This document shows positions 25,211 through 33,670 of a stretch of DNA of 33,967 bases, one piece after another (position 1 is the first letter of the stretch; each line of letters starts with the position of its first letter). Made by a program: the position numbers and the translations under genes. The stretch comes from Gammaproteobacteria bacterium (GTDB taxonomy: Bacteria; Pseudomonadota; Gammaproteobacteria; DSM-16500). A model generated the notes under the pieces. That model did not search any database. It saw only the letters and a list, made by a program, of their open reading frames with translations, and was not told the DNA's origin. Location: contig JABDFQ010000018.1 in assembly GCA_013286495.1 (NCBI GenBank), positions 1 to 33,967 on the forward strand, written 5' to 3'.

Positions 25211-27067
25211 ATGCAAAGCAATCACGTTATCACCCAATTTAAAAAACCAGCTCTCCATCATCAATATTTATGTCTGCCGAATATGCCACTGGATGTTCTC
25301 ATCTGGATTTTCAAGCATGTTCTGCCGGAATGGCTGGGTAAACTACAACTCGTTAATCAGGATTTTTATTTTCTCATCCATTTTAAATTTGATTCGATAT
25401 GGGAAAGGAAGCGCAAAATTCATTTCCCAGAAGAACCAGTTAATTTAAAAATGACAACGTACCAGCAATTTGTGAACGGTTATAAAAATAAATATGTCAA
25501 CATTTTGCATCTCGCACCTTTTTATTCAATGATCAATGAAAGAGAAGCTGAATTATTCAAAAGTAGAATTTTGAAAAAACCGAAAGATTATTTCTTTGTG
25601 GAAAAAAATAATAATCAGTCGCTATGGAAGAAAGCTAATGATAGCAAACAGCAAACTATGCTGGATACAATGTATATTGCTGTGAAGCAGGAATTTGCCA
25701 AAAGTAAAACAAAAAAACTGGAAGATACCTGGATGACAGCTTTAGGTAATGCGCTTATTTGTAAACAACCATTGAATGAGATTCAGGATTTATTGGCAAA
25801 AGGAAGCTCTTATACTGAAACCTATGAAAATGAGATACGTCCAATTCATATCATTGCTGAATTTCATCAATTCAAGGAAGTGTTGCAACATCTTCTGGAA
25901 TTTTTTCCTGAACATTTGAATCTTAAAAATGGTAACGGCTTTTCTCCCATTATGCTTGCTAGTCAGCACGGCAATCATGAAATTGTTGAATTGCTATTGC
26001 AGCAAGAGGGAATTGATATCAGCACTGAAGTTAGTAATATTTTCGATTATGTAATGAGTTCTAATAGTGTGAAGTGTCTCGAAGCCATCATCAACTTTAA
26101 TAAAATCAAGCAAGTGGTTGCGCTGGACGACATTTATAAAACATTCCAGCGTATATTCATCAACAATCGGCGTGTTAATTTTCAAATCATGCAAGCATGT
26201 CTTAATGGCTATCCAGAATTGCTGAATTATAAAGATGGTGCCGGTCAGGGAATATTTATGTGGGCATGTTACAAAAACAAAATCAAACTGGTCGATTTTT
26301 TTCTGGAAAAAATGGACAGTGAAATGCTTTTCAGACGAACAGTTGATAAATTTGAAGGATACGATTCTACAAATATGTCTGCGCTGGATTTTGCCATTCT
26401 CAAAAGCCATCAGCAAGTAATCTGGATACTTCTACAAGCTTTCACAACCAAAAAATTTGCAGATGGAAACGAGGATTTGATTTCGCTAACGCTTATTCAA
26501 GCTTATTGCTATGCAAAAGATAAAAATAAATTTGGAAGCGCTTTATTGCTGTTACAGACACATCCTCATCTTGCTAATAATAATGATGTTGTAGATCAGT
26601 CTTTACAGGCTTATCTGGCTAGCCCGGATCAAGGTTTGCTTGCAGCGTTTGATATCGCTGATGCTAAAAAGAGAAATGCGCTCATTGAGGCATTCACTAA
26701 AGGATACATAGCAAGCTTGCCGATTTCAAAAGAAGAAAAAGATAAATTGCAAATTGCTTTTCAAAAATTAAATGATTACATGTCAGATGAGGCGAATTAT
26801 ACGAATACAATATTTTACAACAGTAGTGCTGATAAAAAATATGTAGCAAAAACCTTGCGCAATTTGCTAGTTGCAAATTACGATCATCAGGATTTCGAAC
26901 AAAAGTTAAAGACATTCATGGATGATAAACGCGTGAAAAATTTGACTGGCACGTTATTAAATATTTATATGTCATTTGAATGGTATCTGAATCGCCGACT
27001 TCAATCATCCACATACAATGATTCAATTACACGATTGGCATTGACGCCAATGAAATCCTGGAAATAA
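25211..27067 (+). CDS. F-box and ankyrin-repeat protein, candidate Dot/Icm effector
   Basis: A 618-residue protein with no signal peptide or membrane segment. Residues about 22-68 form a convincing F-box: LPNMPLDVLIWIFKHVLPE, then LQLVNQDFYFLIHF and a trailing DSIWERK. Ankyrin-type repeats follow, clearest at about 198-225 (RPIHIIAEFHQFKEVLQHLL) and 231-257 (GFSPIMLASQHGNHEIVELL), with weaker ones near 340-370 and 390-415 (SALDFAILKSHQQVIWILL). The order F-box then ankyrin is that of Legionella AnkB-type effectors, which recruit host SCF ubiquitin ligase. GAGGAA lies 6 nt before the ATG. The 3' end overlaps the convergent DUF1338 gene by 67 bp. Effector status is inferred from the domains. 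Confidence 0.88.
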   Translation: MQSNHVITQFKKPALHHQYLCLPNMPLDVLIWIFKHVLPEWLGKLQLVNQDFYFLIHFKFDSIWERKRKIHFPEEPVNLKMTTYQQFVNGYKNKYVNILHLAPFYSMINEREAELFKSRILKKPKDYFFVEKNNNQSLWKKANDSKQQTMLDTMYIAVKQEFAKSKTKKLEDTWMTALGNALICKQPLNEIQDLLAKGSSYTETYENEIRPIHIIAEFHQFKEVLQHLLEFFPEHLNLKNGNGFSPIMLASQHGNHEIVELLLQQEGIDISTEVSNIFDYVMSSNSVKCLEAIINFNKIKQVVALDDIYKTFQRIFINNRRVNFQIMQACLNGYPELLNYKDGAGQGIFMWACYKNKIKLVDFFLEKMDSEMLFRRTVDKFEGYDSTNMSALDFAILKSHQQVIWILLQAFTTKKFADGNEDLISLTLIQAYCYAKDKNKFGSALLLLQTHPHLANNNDVVDQSLQAYLASPDQGLLAAFDIADAKKRNALIEAFTKGYIASLPISKEEKDKLQIAFQKLNDYMSDEANYTNTIFYNSSADKKYVAKTLRNLLVANYDHQDFEQKLKTFMDDKRVKNLTGTLLNIYMSFEWYLNRRLQSSTYNDSITRLALTPMKSWK

Positions 27068-27912
27068 TCACCCCATTTTTCCTGTTGATTTTCACTATGT
27101 GGATAGCGCCAGACGAATTCAACAAATGCAGTGGGAATATCTATCTCGCCATCAGCAAGCCTGATTTTTTTTGTAATGCCAACCGTTGATCCCTGTGCAA
27201 GACCGGATTGTTTGTCACCTTTGATTTTGCCAGTGCCTTCATTCAATGGCAGTTGCGTTTCGCATTCAATGAAGTGAATGAAATCTGCTATACCATTAAA
27301 TTTTCCGAGCAAATGCGCTGATACGGTAAAGTGATTCGGACGTCTGCCAAACACCAGTACCCATGCGAGTAATTCATTAAATTCACGTACGCATTCAAAT
27401 TCTTTCACAGTGGGTAGCGGCCAATCCCGGCCTTTAAAATAATCTGCAAAATATTCTGTGCAATTCAGCAAAGTTTGTTCATCACCATTTTGCAAATATT
27501 GCTGAACGAGTTCACGATTAAAAGGACGCGTTTGATTGGCATAATGCGCGATAATTTTTCTCACCGCTTCCGGCATTTCCTGCAAGCGAAAATCTGCTAC
27601 CACCACTTGCGGTAACACAGTATGCACAGGAGAATCCTGACAATTTTTTTCTGCCATCCATAAAAAATCATTTTGTTTTTCCGCCAGATAATCCTTGCCA
27701 CGCTCTTCGTAACCTAATGTCGTAAAAATTTCCTGTAAGACTGGAATACCTGAATGCTGACTGGGAAGATCAATCACCGCAAAATGATCCTGGATAATGG
27801 TATGCATACCTTTGCGCTGCAATGCTTTTTGTATGATTTGCATATCAGGTGTTGCGTGAAGATAAGTTTCCCACAGAGTATCTATTAACTTATGACGTAA
27901 GGTTTTCAGCAT
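27001..27912 (-). CDS. DUF1338 family protein (HglS/YdcJ-like metalloenzyme)
   Basis: A 303-residue protein of the DUF1338 family. Characterised members (HglS/YdcJ type) are iron-dependent 2-oxoadipate dioxygenase/decarboxylases in lysine catabolism; small members such as this are mostly uncharacterised. Likely metal ligands are His in DHFAVIDL, His in NHFTVSAH and Glu in FVEFVWRYP. The adjacent GSTVGITKKIRLADGE is also family-like. Start choice is uncertain: the ATG at 27912 has GAGAG upstream, while one at 27930 adds six residues. The 3' end overlaps the F-box/ankyrin gene by 67 bp on the opposite strand. Confidence 0.85.
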   Translation of the reverse strand: MLKTLRHKLIDTLWETYLHATPDMQIIQKALQRKGMHTIIQDHFAVIDLPSQHSGIPVLQEIFTTLGYEERGKDYLAEKQNDFLWMAEKNCQDSPVHTVLPQVVVADFRLQEMPEAVRKIIAHYANQTRPFNRELVQQYLQNGDEQTLLNCTEYFADYFKGRDWPLPTVKEFECVREFNELLAWVLVFGRRPNHFTVSAHLLGKFNGIADFIHFIECETQLPLNEGTGKIKGDKQSGLAQGSTVGITKKIRLADGEIDIPTAFVEFVWRYPHSENQQEKWGDYFQDFIGVNANRVIESLYVDD

Positions 27913-28057
27913 GGTTAAAACTCTCAACATTATTCTTTACATTATCGAACCCGAAGTTTACATTATGTTGATATTTTTAAAACCCCGTTCATTCAAATTT
28001 TTTCCCCTTCACCAATTCTGCCTATTCAATTGCATTGTTATTAATCAGGAGTGATCA

Positions 28058-29629
28058 ATGACGTATCAAAACAGAAATATTTTATGGATGATAATCAGTT
28101 TGCTAATGATGCAAACCAGTGTGTATGCAACGCGATCAATCAATCTCCGTCAACATCCATTTTCCCCTGTCAACACTCAAACGATGTCATCGCAAGGCAT
28201 CAGCATGAATGAAACGCGGCGGGAAGTGGATGCTTATGGTGTTTCGCATACTCGCATGCAGGAAATGTTTCGCGGACATGAAGTAATCGGTGCGGATTTT
28301 GTAATACATGACGATCAGTTAACCACAACAATGAATGGCATCATGTATGTAGAAATGGAAAAGGATTTGCAAGCGACTCCCTCCTTTAGCAGTAAACAAT
28401 CACAGACAGCTTTGCAATATGCGATTGCATTGTATCAGCAACAAAGCAAGGATCTTTTTGTAATCAAGGATCAACACATAAAGTTAGTCATTGCGATTGA
28501 TGACAATAATCACGCGCAATGGGCATATCAAGTCAATCTCCTCACCGATAATGCAGCGCCAGTATTTATTTTGCAGGCAGACAATTTTAATGTGCTGGAA
28601 CAGTGGAATGATTTTCGCAGCATGAGCAGTGTGGTGGCAGGCGGCAGTGGTGGCAATGTCAAAACGGGAGAACGTTTTTATGATAACTTGCCGCAGCATC
28701 TCGCAGGATTCACGCTTAATCGCAATGAAGATGCGAATATTTGTTACATGGCGAATGATCATTTCGCTATATTAAAATTTGGAACAGGCACGATTCTGCA
28801 ATTTCCATGTTATGCGACAGATGAAAATCATAATCAGGTTTACTGGAATGGCATGTTTGATATGACGAAATATACGGCTTATTCGCCAGCGAATGATATT
28901 TTCTTTGCGGCGAATGCAGTGCAAAAAATGTATCAGGACTGGTATGACGTACCGATTATTATGGATGGCAGTGGTAATCAAAAATCGATTAATTTATTCA
29001 TACACAAAGCTGATTATGATAATGCTTATTATGATCCACTCAGCCAGACCGCTGTGTTTGGTGATGGTCATTTGGAATATTACCCGCTAGCTTCTCTTGA
29101 TATTACTGCGCACGAATTAAGTCATGGGTTCACTGCGCAACATTCGCGTCTGGTATCCGTAGGTGAATCTGGTGCGCTGGATGAATCATTTTCAGATATG
29201 GCAGCCAAAACTGCGCAAGCTTATGCAGAAAATAAAAATGATTGGCAGATTGCAGCAGATGTGATCAAGGCGCCAAATAGTGCGTTACGTTATCTCGATA
29301 TTCCCAGCAGGGATTGCAATGGCAGAATGCCAGGCGTTAATTGTTCCCTTAATGAAAAGCCTTTTGACTATAACAAAAGAATAGACCCACATTTTGGTAG
29401 TGGTGTGTATAACCGATTTTTTTATACGCTCGTCAATACGCCAGGCTGGAATGAGAAAAAAGCATTTTCCATTGTATTGAAAGCCAACCGTTATTACTGG
29501 AATACACATACTAAAATGAATGATGCCGCATGCAGTGTTATCAGCGCTGCCCAGCAAGCAGGCTATAACGTGGATGATGTGAAACATGCGTTTAACGTTG
29601 TGAAGGTTTTGTATGGCATGTATTGCTGA
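28058..29629 (+). CDS. Secreted M4 family (thermolysin-like) metalloprotease
   Basis: A 523-residue preproprotease. A signal peptide (about 1-25, ending VYA) leads into an FTP/PepSY-type propeptide (about 40-190) and then the catalytic domain. The zinc motif is His352-Glu-Leu-Ser-His356 with Glu376 in GALDESFSD; His445 in DPHFGSG matches the transition-state histidine of thermolysin. The overall layout is like Legionella ProA and Pseudomonas elastase. It is probably exported by Sec and then a type II system. A GGAG ribosome-binding site precedes the ATG. Confidence 0.95.
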   Translation: MTYQNRNILWMIISLLMMQTSVYATRSINLRQHPFSPVNTQTMSSQGISMNETRREVDAYGVSHTRMQEMFRGHEVIGADFVIHDDQLTTTMNGIMYVEMEKDLQATPSFSSKQSQTALQYAIALYQQQSKDLFVIKDQHIKLVIAIDDNNHAQWAYQVNLLTDNAAPVFILQADNFNVLEQWNDFRSMSSVVAGGSGGNVKTGERFYDNLPQHLAGFTLNRNEDANICYMANDHFAILKFGTGTILQFPCYATDENHNQVYWNGMFDMTKYTAYSPANDIFFAANAVQKMYQDWYDVPIIMDGSGNQKSINLFIHKADYDNAYYDPLSQTAVFGDGHLEYYPLASLDITAHELSHGFTAQHSRLVSVGESGALDESFSDMAAKTAQAYAENKNDWQIAADVIKAPNSALRYLDIPSRDCNGRMPGVNCSLNEKPFDYNKRIDPHFGSGVYNRFFYTLVNTPGWNEKKAFSIVLKANRYYWNTHTKMNDAACSVISAAQQAGYNVDDVKHAFNVVKVLYGMYC

Positions 29630-29650
29630 TAAAAAAACTTAAACTGATTT

Positions 29651-29680
29651 CCTCTCCCAAAAAAGCTGTGACGGGAGAGG
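29651..29680. terminator. Hairpin between convergent M4 protease and hicB genes
   Basis: CCTCTCCC (29651-29658) pairs with GGGAGAGG (29673-29680) around a 14-nt loop. T-rich sequence follows on both strands, so it can serve as a bidirectional terminator for the protease gene and hicAB. The loop is large, so strength is uncertain. Confidence 0.5.
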
Positions 29681-29692
29681 GTGAAGTTTTGT

Positions 29693-30109
29693 TTAGCGTA
29701 TTTTTCCTTTGTGGATAGATTTGGAATAATGACGATGAGTTAATTTTTTTTGTGGTAATGATTCTGCTAATGATTCAGCGAGTATTGTTATTACCAGTGT
29801 ATTTAAACTTACCCCTTCTTCTTTTGCCCTGTTAACAAGGCGTAAATGAATGGATTTTGGAACTCGTTGAACCCACTTGCCGCTTTGATTTTCAAACTCT
29901 CCTGGTTTGGGAATGTTTCTATTTGTTGCTTTCGCAGCATCAAGCCATGCTTGAATTGCATCTCGTCCATTTTCAATGGTTTCTTCAATTGTTTCTCCAT
30001 CAGACATGCAACCGGGAAGATCGGGAAATTCTATTAAATAACCACCGCCATCTTCTTTTGAAAGATGTCGTATTGTGAATGGATATTCAGATATTTTTAA
30101 TTCGTTCAT
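29693..30109 (-). CDS. hicB: HicB family antitoxin
   Basis: A 138-residue antitoxin. The N-terminal partial RNase H-like domain contains GGYLIEFPDLPGCMSDGETI and NGRDAIQAWLDAA, the HicB signature. A ribbon-helix-helix DNA-binding part follows (RVPKSIHLRLVNRAKEEGVS), so it can autoregulate. The length is at the long end for HicB. It starts within the hicA stop (4-nt overlap) and neutralises the HicA toxin. Confidence 0.94.
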   Translation of the reverse strand: MNELKISEYPFTIRHLSKEDGGGYLIEFPDLPGCMSDGETIEETIENGRDAIQAWLDAAKATNRNIPKPGEFENQSGKWVQRVPKSIHLRLVNRAKEEGVSLNTLVITILAESLAESLPQKKLTHRHYSKSIHKGKIR

Positions 30110-30351
30110 ACTTCCTCCTGTTGCAATAACCCAAGCAATGACAAAAATTTTTTTACATATATCGGTTTTAACGGTCTATGGACAGGCACTGTTAAAATTT
30201 CAATCCAGAAAGGATGGCTAAATGACACGTGACTGCCTTTCCCTCTTCTTATTGATATGCCGAAGCGGTTTGCAATTGATTCAAGATCGGCTAATTGCCA
30301 ATCTCGAGGATTGTTCCGCATTTTTTCTAGTGTTTTATCAATTTTAGTCAT
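30106..30351 (-). CDS. hicA: HicA family mRNA interferase toxin
   Basis: An 81-residue toxin of the HicA type with a double-stranded RNA-binding-like fold. The catalytic His41 lies in RRGKGSHVSF, and the end IYVKKFLSLLGL is typical. HicA cleaves mRNA and halts translation when not bound by HicB. The order hicA then hicB is standard. The N-terminus is slightly longer than in minimal HicA proteins. Confidence 0.92.
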   Translation of the reverse strand: MTKIDKTLEKMRNNPRDWQLADLESIANRFGISIRRGKGSHVSFSHPFWIEILTVPVHRPLKPIYVKKFLSLLGLLQQEEV

Positions 30352-30360
30352 AATTAAGCA

Positions 30361-30380
30361 TAGTACTAAATATAGTACTA
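30361..30380. promoter_or_regulatory. Candidate hicAB operator (paired TAGTACTA dyads)
   Basis: Two perfect 8-bp palindromes TAGTACTA lie at 30361-30368 and 30373-30380, 12 bp apart, that is about one helical turn. They sit 10 bp before the hicA start and overlap the likely -10 region, as expected of a site for the ribbon-helix-helix domain of HicB. Confidence 0.6.
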
Positions 30381-30513
30381 AAAAGCCAAATATTTAAGAA
30401 ATTATTGATATATATTTGTATTCAGGAATAAGTTAGATTGAATACAAATTGTTATCTAACAATAAAGAGATTCATGAAATCAATTGTTTATGATGAATAA
30501 AGGAGAAACAGGC

Positions 30514-31323
30514 ATGCAAAAGACATTGCAAGGTTTTATCGCATTATTAAGTTTATCTACTCTCACAGTTTATGCAGACAATAAAACTGATGTGGTATGG
30601 AACTACACTGGCACAACCGGCCCTTCTTATTGGGGTCAGCTTGATAAACAATTCGCAACCTGTGCGACAGGCAAAACACAATCGCCGATTAATATCGTGC
30701 AGCCATATCGTCCGGCGCCTTTTTCGCTGGAATTAAAATATCAGATTGCACCGATGATCATTGTTAACGACGGTGAAACTGCACTGATGATCAATCGTGA
30801 TAAAACCATTGTGAGAGATCACGCCGTGCAATTAAATTTTACCGATATCATGCACGAGACGATCTTGTTCAATGGCAAGGCATTTCATTTGCGTGAATTT
30901 CATTTTCATACACCAGCAGAAACGGCATTTAATGGCTTGATCCAGCCGATGGAAATTCATTTCGTGCATCAGAGTGAAGATAATCAGGTTGCAGTGCTGG
31001 CTGTGTTTGTAAAAACTGGTGCAGCTAATCCAGCATTGCAGGATATTATCGCGCATATTCCTGCGGATAAAGGCGTTGCACATGAAATTGACAATGGAAC
31101 CGTTAACCCCATGAAACTCATGCCAAATATGAAAAATTACTATTATTATGCTGGTTCGCTGACCACGCCACCTTGTACAGAAGGGCTGCATTGGTTAGTG
31201 ATACCTGATAGTATCACGGCCTCGGCAGAGCAGATTGATGCCTTTAAAAAAGCTGTTGGCGGCAATAATGCGCGTCCGTTGCAGCCTGCTAATCAAAGAA
31301 CTATTTATCATGCAGAGGGTTAA
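30514..31323 (+). CDS. Periplasmic alpha-class carbonic anhydrase
   Basis: A 269-residue secreted enzyme that interconverts CO2 and bicarbonate. A signal peptide (about 1-22, ending VYA) precedes the alpha-CA domain. Visible signs are WNYTGTTGPSYWGQL, TGKTQSPINI, the zinc ligands in EFHFHTPAE, the third histidine in EIHFVHQ, and YAGSLTTPPCTEGLHW. The two cysteines (CATG and PPC) can form the usual disulfide. I start at 30514, where AAAGGAG lies 7-10 nt upstream; an in-frame ATG at 30484 would spoil the signal peptide. The asmA-like gene begins directly after its stop. Confidence 0.96.
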   Translation: MQKTLQGFIALLSLSTLTVYADNKTDVVWNYTGTTGPSYWGQLDKQFATCATGKTQSPINIVQPYRPAPFSLELKYQIAPMIIVNDGETALMINRDKTIVRDHAVQLNFTDIMHETILFNGKAFHLREFHFHTPAETAFNGLIQPMEIHFVHQSEDNQVAVLAVFVKTGAANPALQDIIAHIPADKGVAHEIDNGTVNPMKLMPNMKNYYYYAGSLTTPPCTEGLHWLVIPDSITASAEQIDAFKKAVGGNNARPLQPANQRTIYHAEG

Positions 31324-32460
31324 ATGAGAGTCGTAAAAATAATTATTTCCATTCTTTTATTAATTATTCTTGTTGTTGCTGGTGCACTTGCGTGTCTTTA
31401 TTTTTTTATTGATCCCAATACCATGAAACCTGCGTTGATCAAGGAAGTAAAAACACAAACGGGTTATGATCTCGTGCTCGATGGGAAAATTTCCTGGACG
31501 TTTTATCCTGTGCAAGGAATAAAATCCAGCCATCTGCAATTAAAAAAACCAGGTGATACCACAGTATTTGTTGATGCAACTGATGCAGCCATGGAAGTGG
31601 ATTTTTCCGAAGTGTTTAGCAAAACAAGAACGCTAAAAGGCAAGGTAACAGCAGCAAAATTGTCATTGGCAAATGTGAATATGGAAAATGGCAGCGCTGA
31701 TATTAATGTTAAAAACAATTCTTTTTCTGCAGCAAACATCAAGGCGAATCTTTACGATGGAATGCTCGATGGCAATATCACGATAGATGATTTACGTTCT
31801 GCATTGCCAAAATGGACATGGAATGTATCACTCACTCACGTGCAATTACATTCCTTGTTGCAGGATGTGCAAGATGCAAATACAAAAATAAAATTGTCCG
31901 GTATCGCTTCATTTAGTCTGCAATCACAAACCAGCGGTAAAACACGGGAAATCATGCTGCGACAAATGAATGGCAATGCCACCTTCAGTGTTGAGCAAGG
32001 TAGCGTTTCTGGCATGGATTTAAATTATTTCGTGCAATTGGCGGATGCGCTCGTGAATAAAAAACCGACGGATCAATTGGTTAATAGCAATCAAACTTTA
32101 TTCAAACATTTAAGTGGTTCAGCAATTATTACAAACGGTCTTGCCAATACTAATGATCTTGTTTTAATGGCGCCAAACTTTATTACACATGCAAAAGGTA
32201 ATATGGATTTGTTCTCCACCAATCTGGATATGGAATTAGCGGTGCAACCGCAAATTGAAGGTAAACAAATCGATTGGCAAATTCCTGTTTTATTAAAAGG
32301 TGATTTGCATCATCCAGAAGTAAAGCTCGATATGATGGAAATACAAAAACTGATAGCCGGCAAGGAAATTAATTATCTTAAGCAAAAAGCTTTGCAGCAA
32401 ATCCAGAAGCATGTGCATGGTGAAGCTGGAAAAGTTTTACAAAATTTATTGGGTAAATAA
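31324..32460 (+). CDS. AsmA family protein
   Basis: A 378-residue AsmA-like protein. An N-terminal membrane anchor (about 7-29) is followed by the conserved FIDPNTMKPALIKEVKTQTG and GKISWTFYPVQGI stretches, and the C-terminal AsmA repeats with a DLFSTNLDMELAVQPQI segment. Members are bridge-like proteins that affect phospholipid transport to the outer membrane. It is shorter than E. coli AsmA (about 617). It is fused end to end with the carbonic anhydrase gene (TAA then ATG) and is followed after 2 nt by xthA. Confidence 0.9.
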   Translation: MRVVKIIISILLLIILVVAGALACLYFFIDPNTMKPALIKEVKTQTGYDLVLDGKISWTFYPVQGIKSSHLQLKKPGDTTVFVDATDAAMEVDFSEVFSKTRTLKGKVTAAKLSLANVNMENGSADINVKNNSFSAANIKANLYDGMLDGNITIDDLRSALPKWTWNVSLTHVQLHSLLQDVQDANTKIKLSGIASFSLQSQTSGKTREIMLRQMNGNATFSVEQGSVSGMDLNYFVQLADALVNKKPTDQLVNSNQTLFKHLSGSAIITNGLANTNDLVLMAPNFITHAKGNMDLFSTNLDMELAVQPQIEGKQIDWQIPVLLKGDLHHPEVKLDMMEIQKLIAGKEINYLKQKALQQIQKHVHGEAGKVLQNLLGK

Positions 32461-32462
32461 CC

Positions 32463-33227
32463 GTGCGTATTATCACCATCAATCTCAATGGCATTCGTTC
32501 CGCTGCACGTAAAGGCTTGTTTGCGTGGTTAACTGCACAATCAGCCGATGTTATTTGTATGCAGGAACTGAAAGCCCAGCATGTAGACTTGCAGCATGAT
32601 TCCTTGCAACTCGCGGGTTATCACACTTATTTTCATTGTGCAGAAAAAAAAGGTTATAGCGGTGTAGGTATTTATACACGTCATCAACCTGATGAAGTGG
32701 TAACGGGTTTAGGATTCACAACTGCTGATCAGGAAGGTCGTTACGTTGCCATCAAATTAAAAGATGTCTGGATTGCATCGATTTATTTGCCTTCTGGTAC
32801 ATCAGGCGAAATACGTCAAACTGTCAAATATGATTTTCTCGAGAAATATGAAAATCATCTCAAAACCATCAGTGACAAATTTATTATTTGTGGTGATCTG
32901 AATATTGCACACAAAAATATTGATATAAAAAATTGGCGTGGTAATCAGAAAAACTCGGGTTTTTTGCCGCAGGAACGTGCGTGGCTGGACAAGTTGTTTG
33001 GCGAAATGGGTTTTGTGGATGCGTTTCGTGAAGTGAATCAGGAAGTGGATCAATACACCTGGTGGTCTAACCGCGGACAGGCAAGAGCAAAAAATGTGGG
33101 TTGGCGGATTGATTATCAGGTAATTAGCGCGGGCTTAAAACCTACAGTAAAATCAGCGATGATCTACACTCAACAGCATTTTTCAGATCACGCCCCTCTC
33201 ATCATGGACTATGATATTATGCTTTGA
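32463..33227 (+). CDS. xthA: Exodeoxyribonuclease III
   Basis: A 254-residue metal-dependent nuclease that cuts abasic sites and acts 3'-5' on double-stranded DNA in base excision repair. Motifs are NLNGIRSA, MQELKAQ with the metal-binding Glu, YLPSG, GDLNIAH, RIDYQ and SDHAPLI with the catalytic Asp-His. It starts with GTG 2 nt after the AsmA-like gene, so it is the third gene of that operon. A weak terminator follows. Confidence 0.95.
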   Translation: MRIITINLNGIRSAARKGLFAWLTAQSADVICMQELKAQHVDLQHDSLQLAGYHTYFHCAEKKGYSGVGIYTRHQPDEVVTGLGFTTADQEGRYVAIKLKDVWIASIYLPSGTSGEIRQTVKYDFLEKYENHLKTISDKFIICGDLNIAHKNIDIKNWRGNQKNSGFLPQERAWLDKLFGEMGFVDAFREVNQEVDQYTWWSNRGQARAKNVGWRIDYQVISAGLKPTVKSAMIYTQQHFSDHAPLIMDYDIML

Positions 33228-33253
33228 TTTTACTGCGTAAGCTCGGTAAAAAC

Positions 33254-33273
33254 CCTTAGGTTAAGGCTTTTTT
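33254..33273 (+). terminator. Weak intrinsic terminator after xthA
   Basis: A 5-bp stem CCTTA/TAAGG (33254-33258, 33262-33266) with a 3-nt loop is followed by C and then six Ts (33268-33273). The short stem makes it a modest terminator. Confidence 0.4.
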
Positions 33274-33298
33274 AAGGCGAACATTTTAAAATTGAGGT

Positions 33299-33670
33299 AT
33301 GACTCGCAATATAATTCACCATGGATTGCATATGTCTGACACTGTGCTGGATGTTTTAAAAGATTCCCTGATTGCCAACGGCCCTGAAGGCTTGCGTGCG
33401 GCACTCGAGGTATTGCTTGAAAAATCCAGTAAAGATCCTCATTTTGCTGCCGAACCGCATTACATCAAATATCAGATTGGAAATCAGCAATCGTATATCA
33501 AAGTGGACATGAGTGAAAAACCGTATTTATTTTGGTATTGCGATGTGCAAGGTCGTCCTGTCACCAAATCTGTTCAATATACGATTGCAGATTTTTTATG
33601 GGAAAAGGGCGGAGAAAGAGAAAAGTGGTTGCAGCACATAAAATCAAATCAGGGAGTCATTCATGAGTAA
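33299..33670 (+). CDS. Hypothetical protein, soluble
   Basis: A 123-residue protein I do not recognise. It has no signal peptide or membrane segment. The middle (SYIKVDMSEKPYLFWYCDVQ) is rich in aromatics, and the N-terminal part is helical. The start is unsure: the ATG at 33299 has GAGG too close, while an in-frame ATG at 33332 gives MSDTVLDVLKD, a cleaner beginning with GGA 7 nt upstream. It overlaps the next gene by 8 nt, so the two are coupled and probably work together. Confidence 0.7.
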   Translation: MTRNIIHHGLHMSDTVLDVLKDSLIANGPEGLRAALEVLLEKSSKDPHFAAEPHYIKYQIGNQQSYIKVDMSEKPYLFWYCDVQGRPVTKSVQYTIADFLWEKGGEREKWLQHIKSNQGVIHE

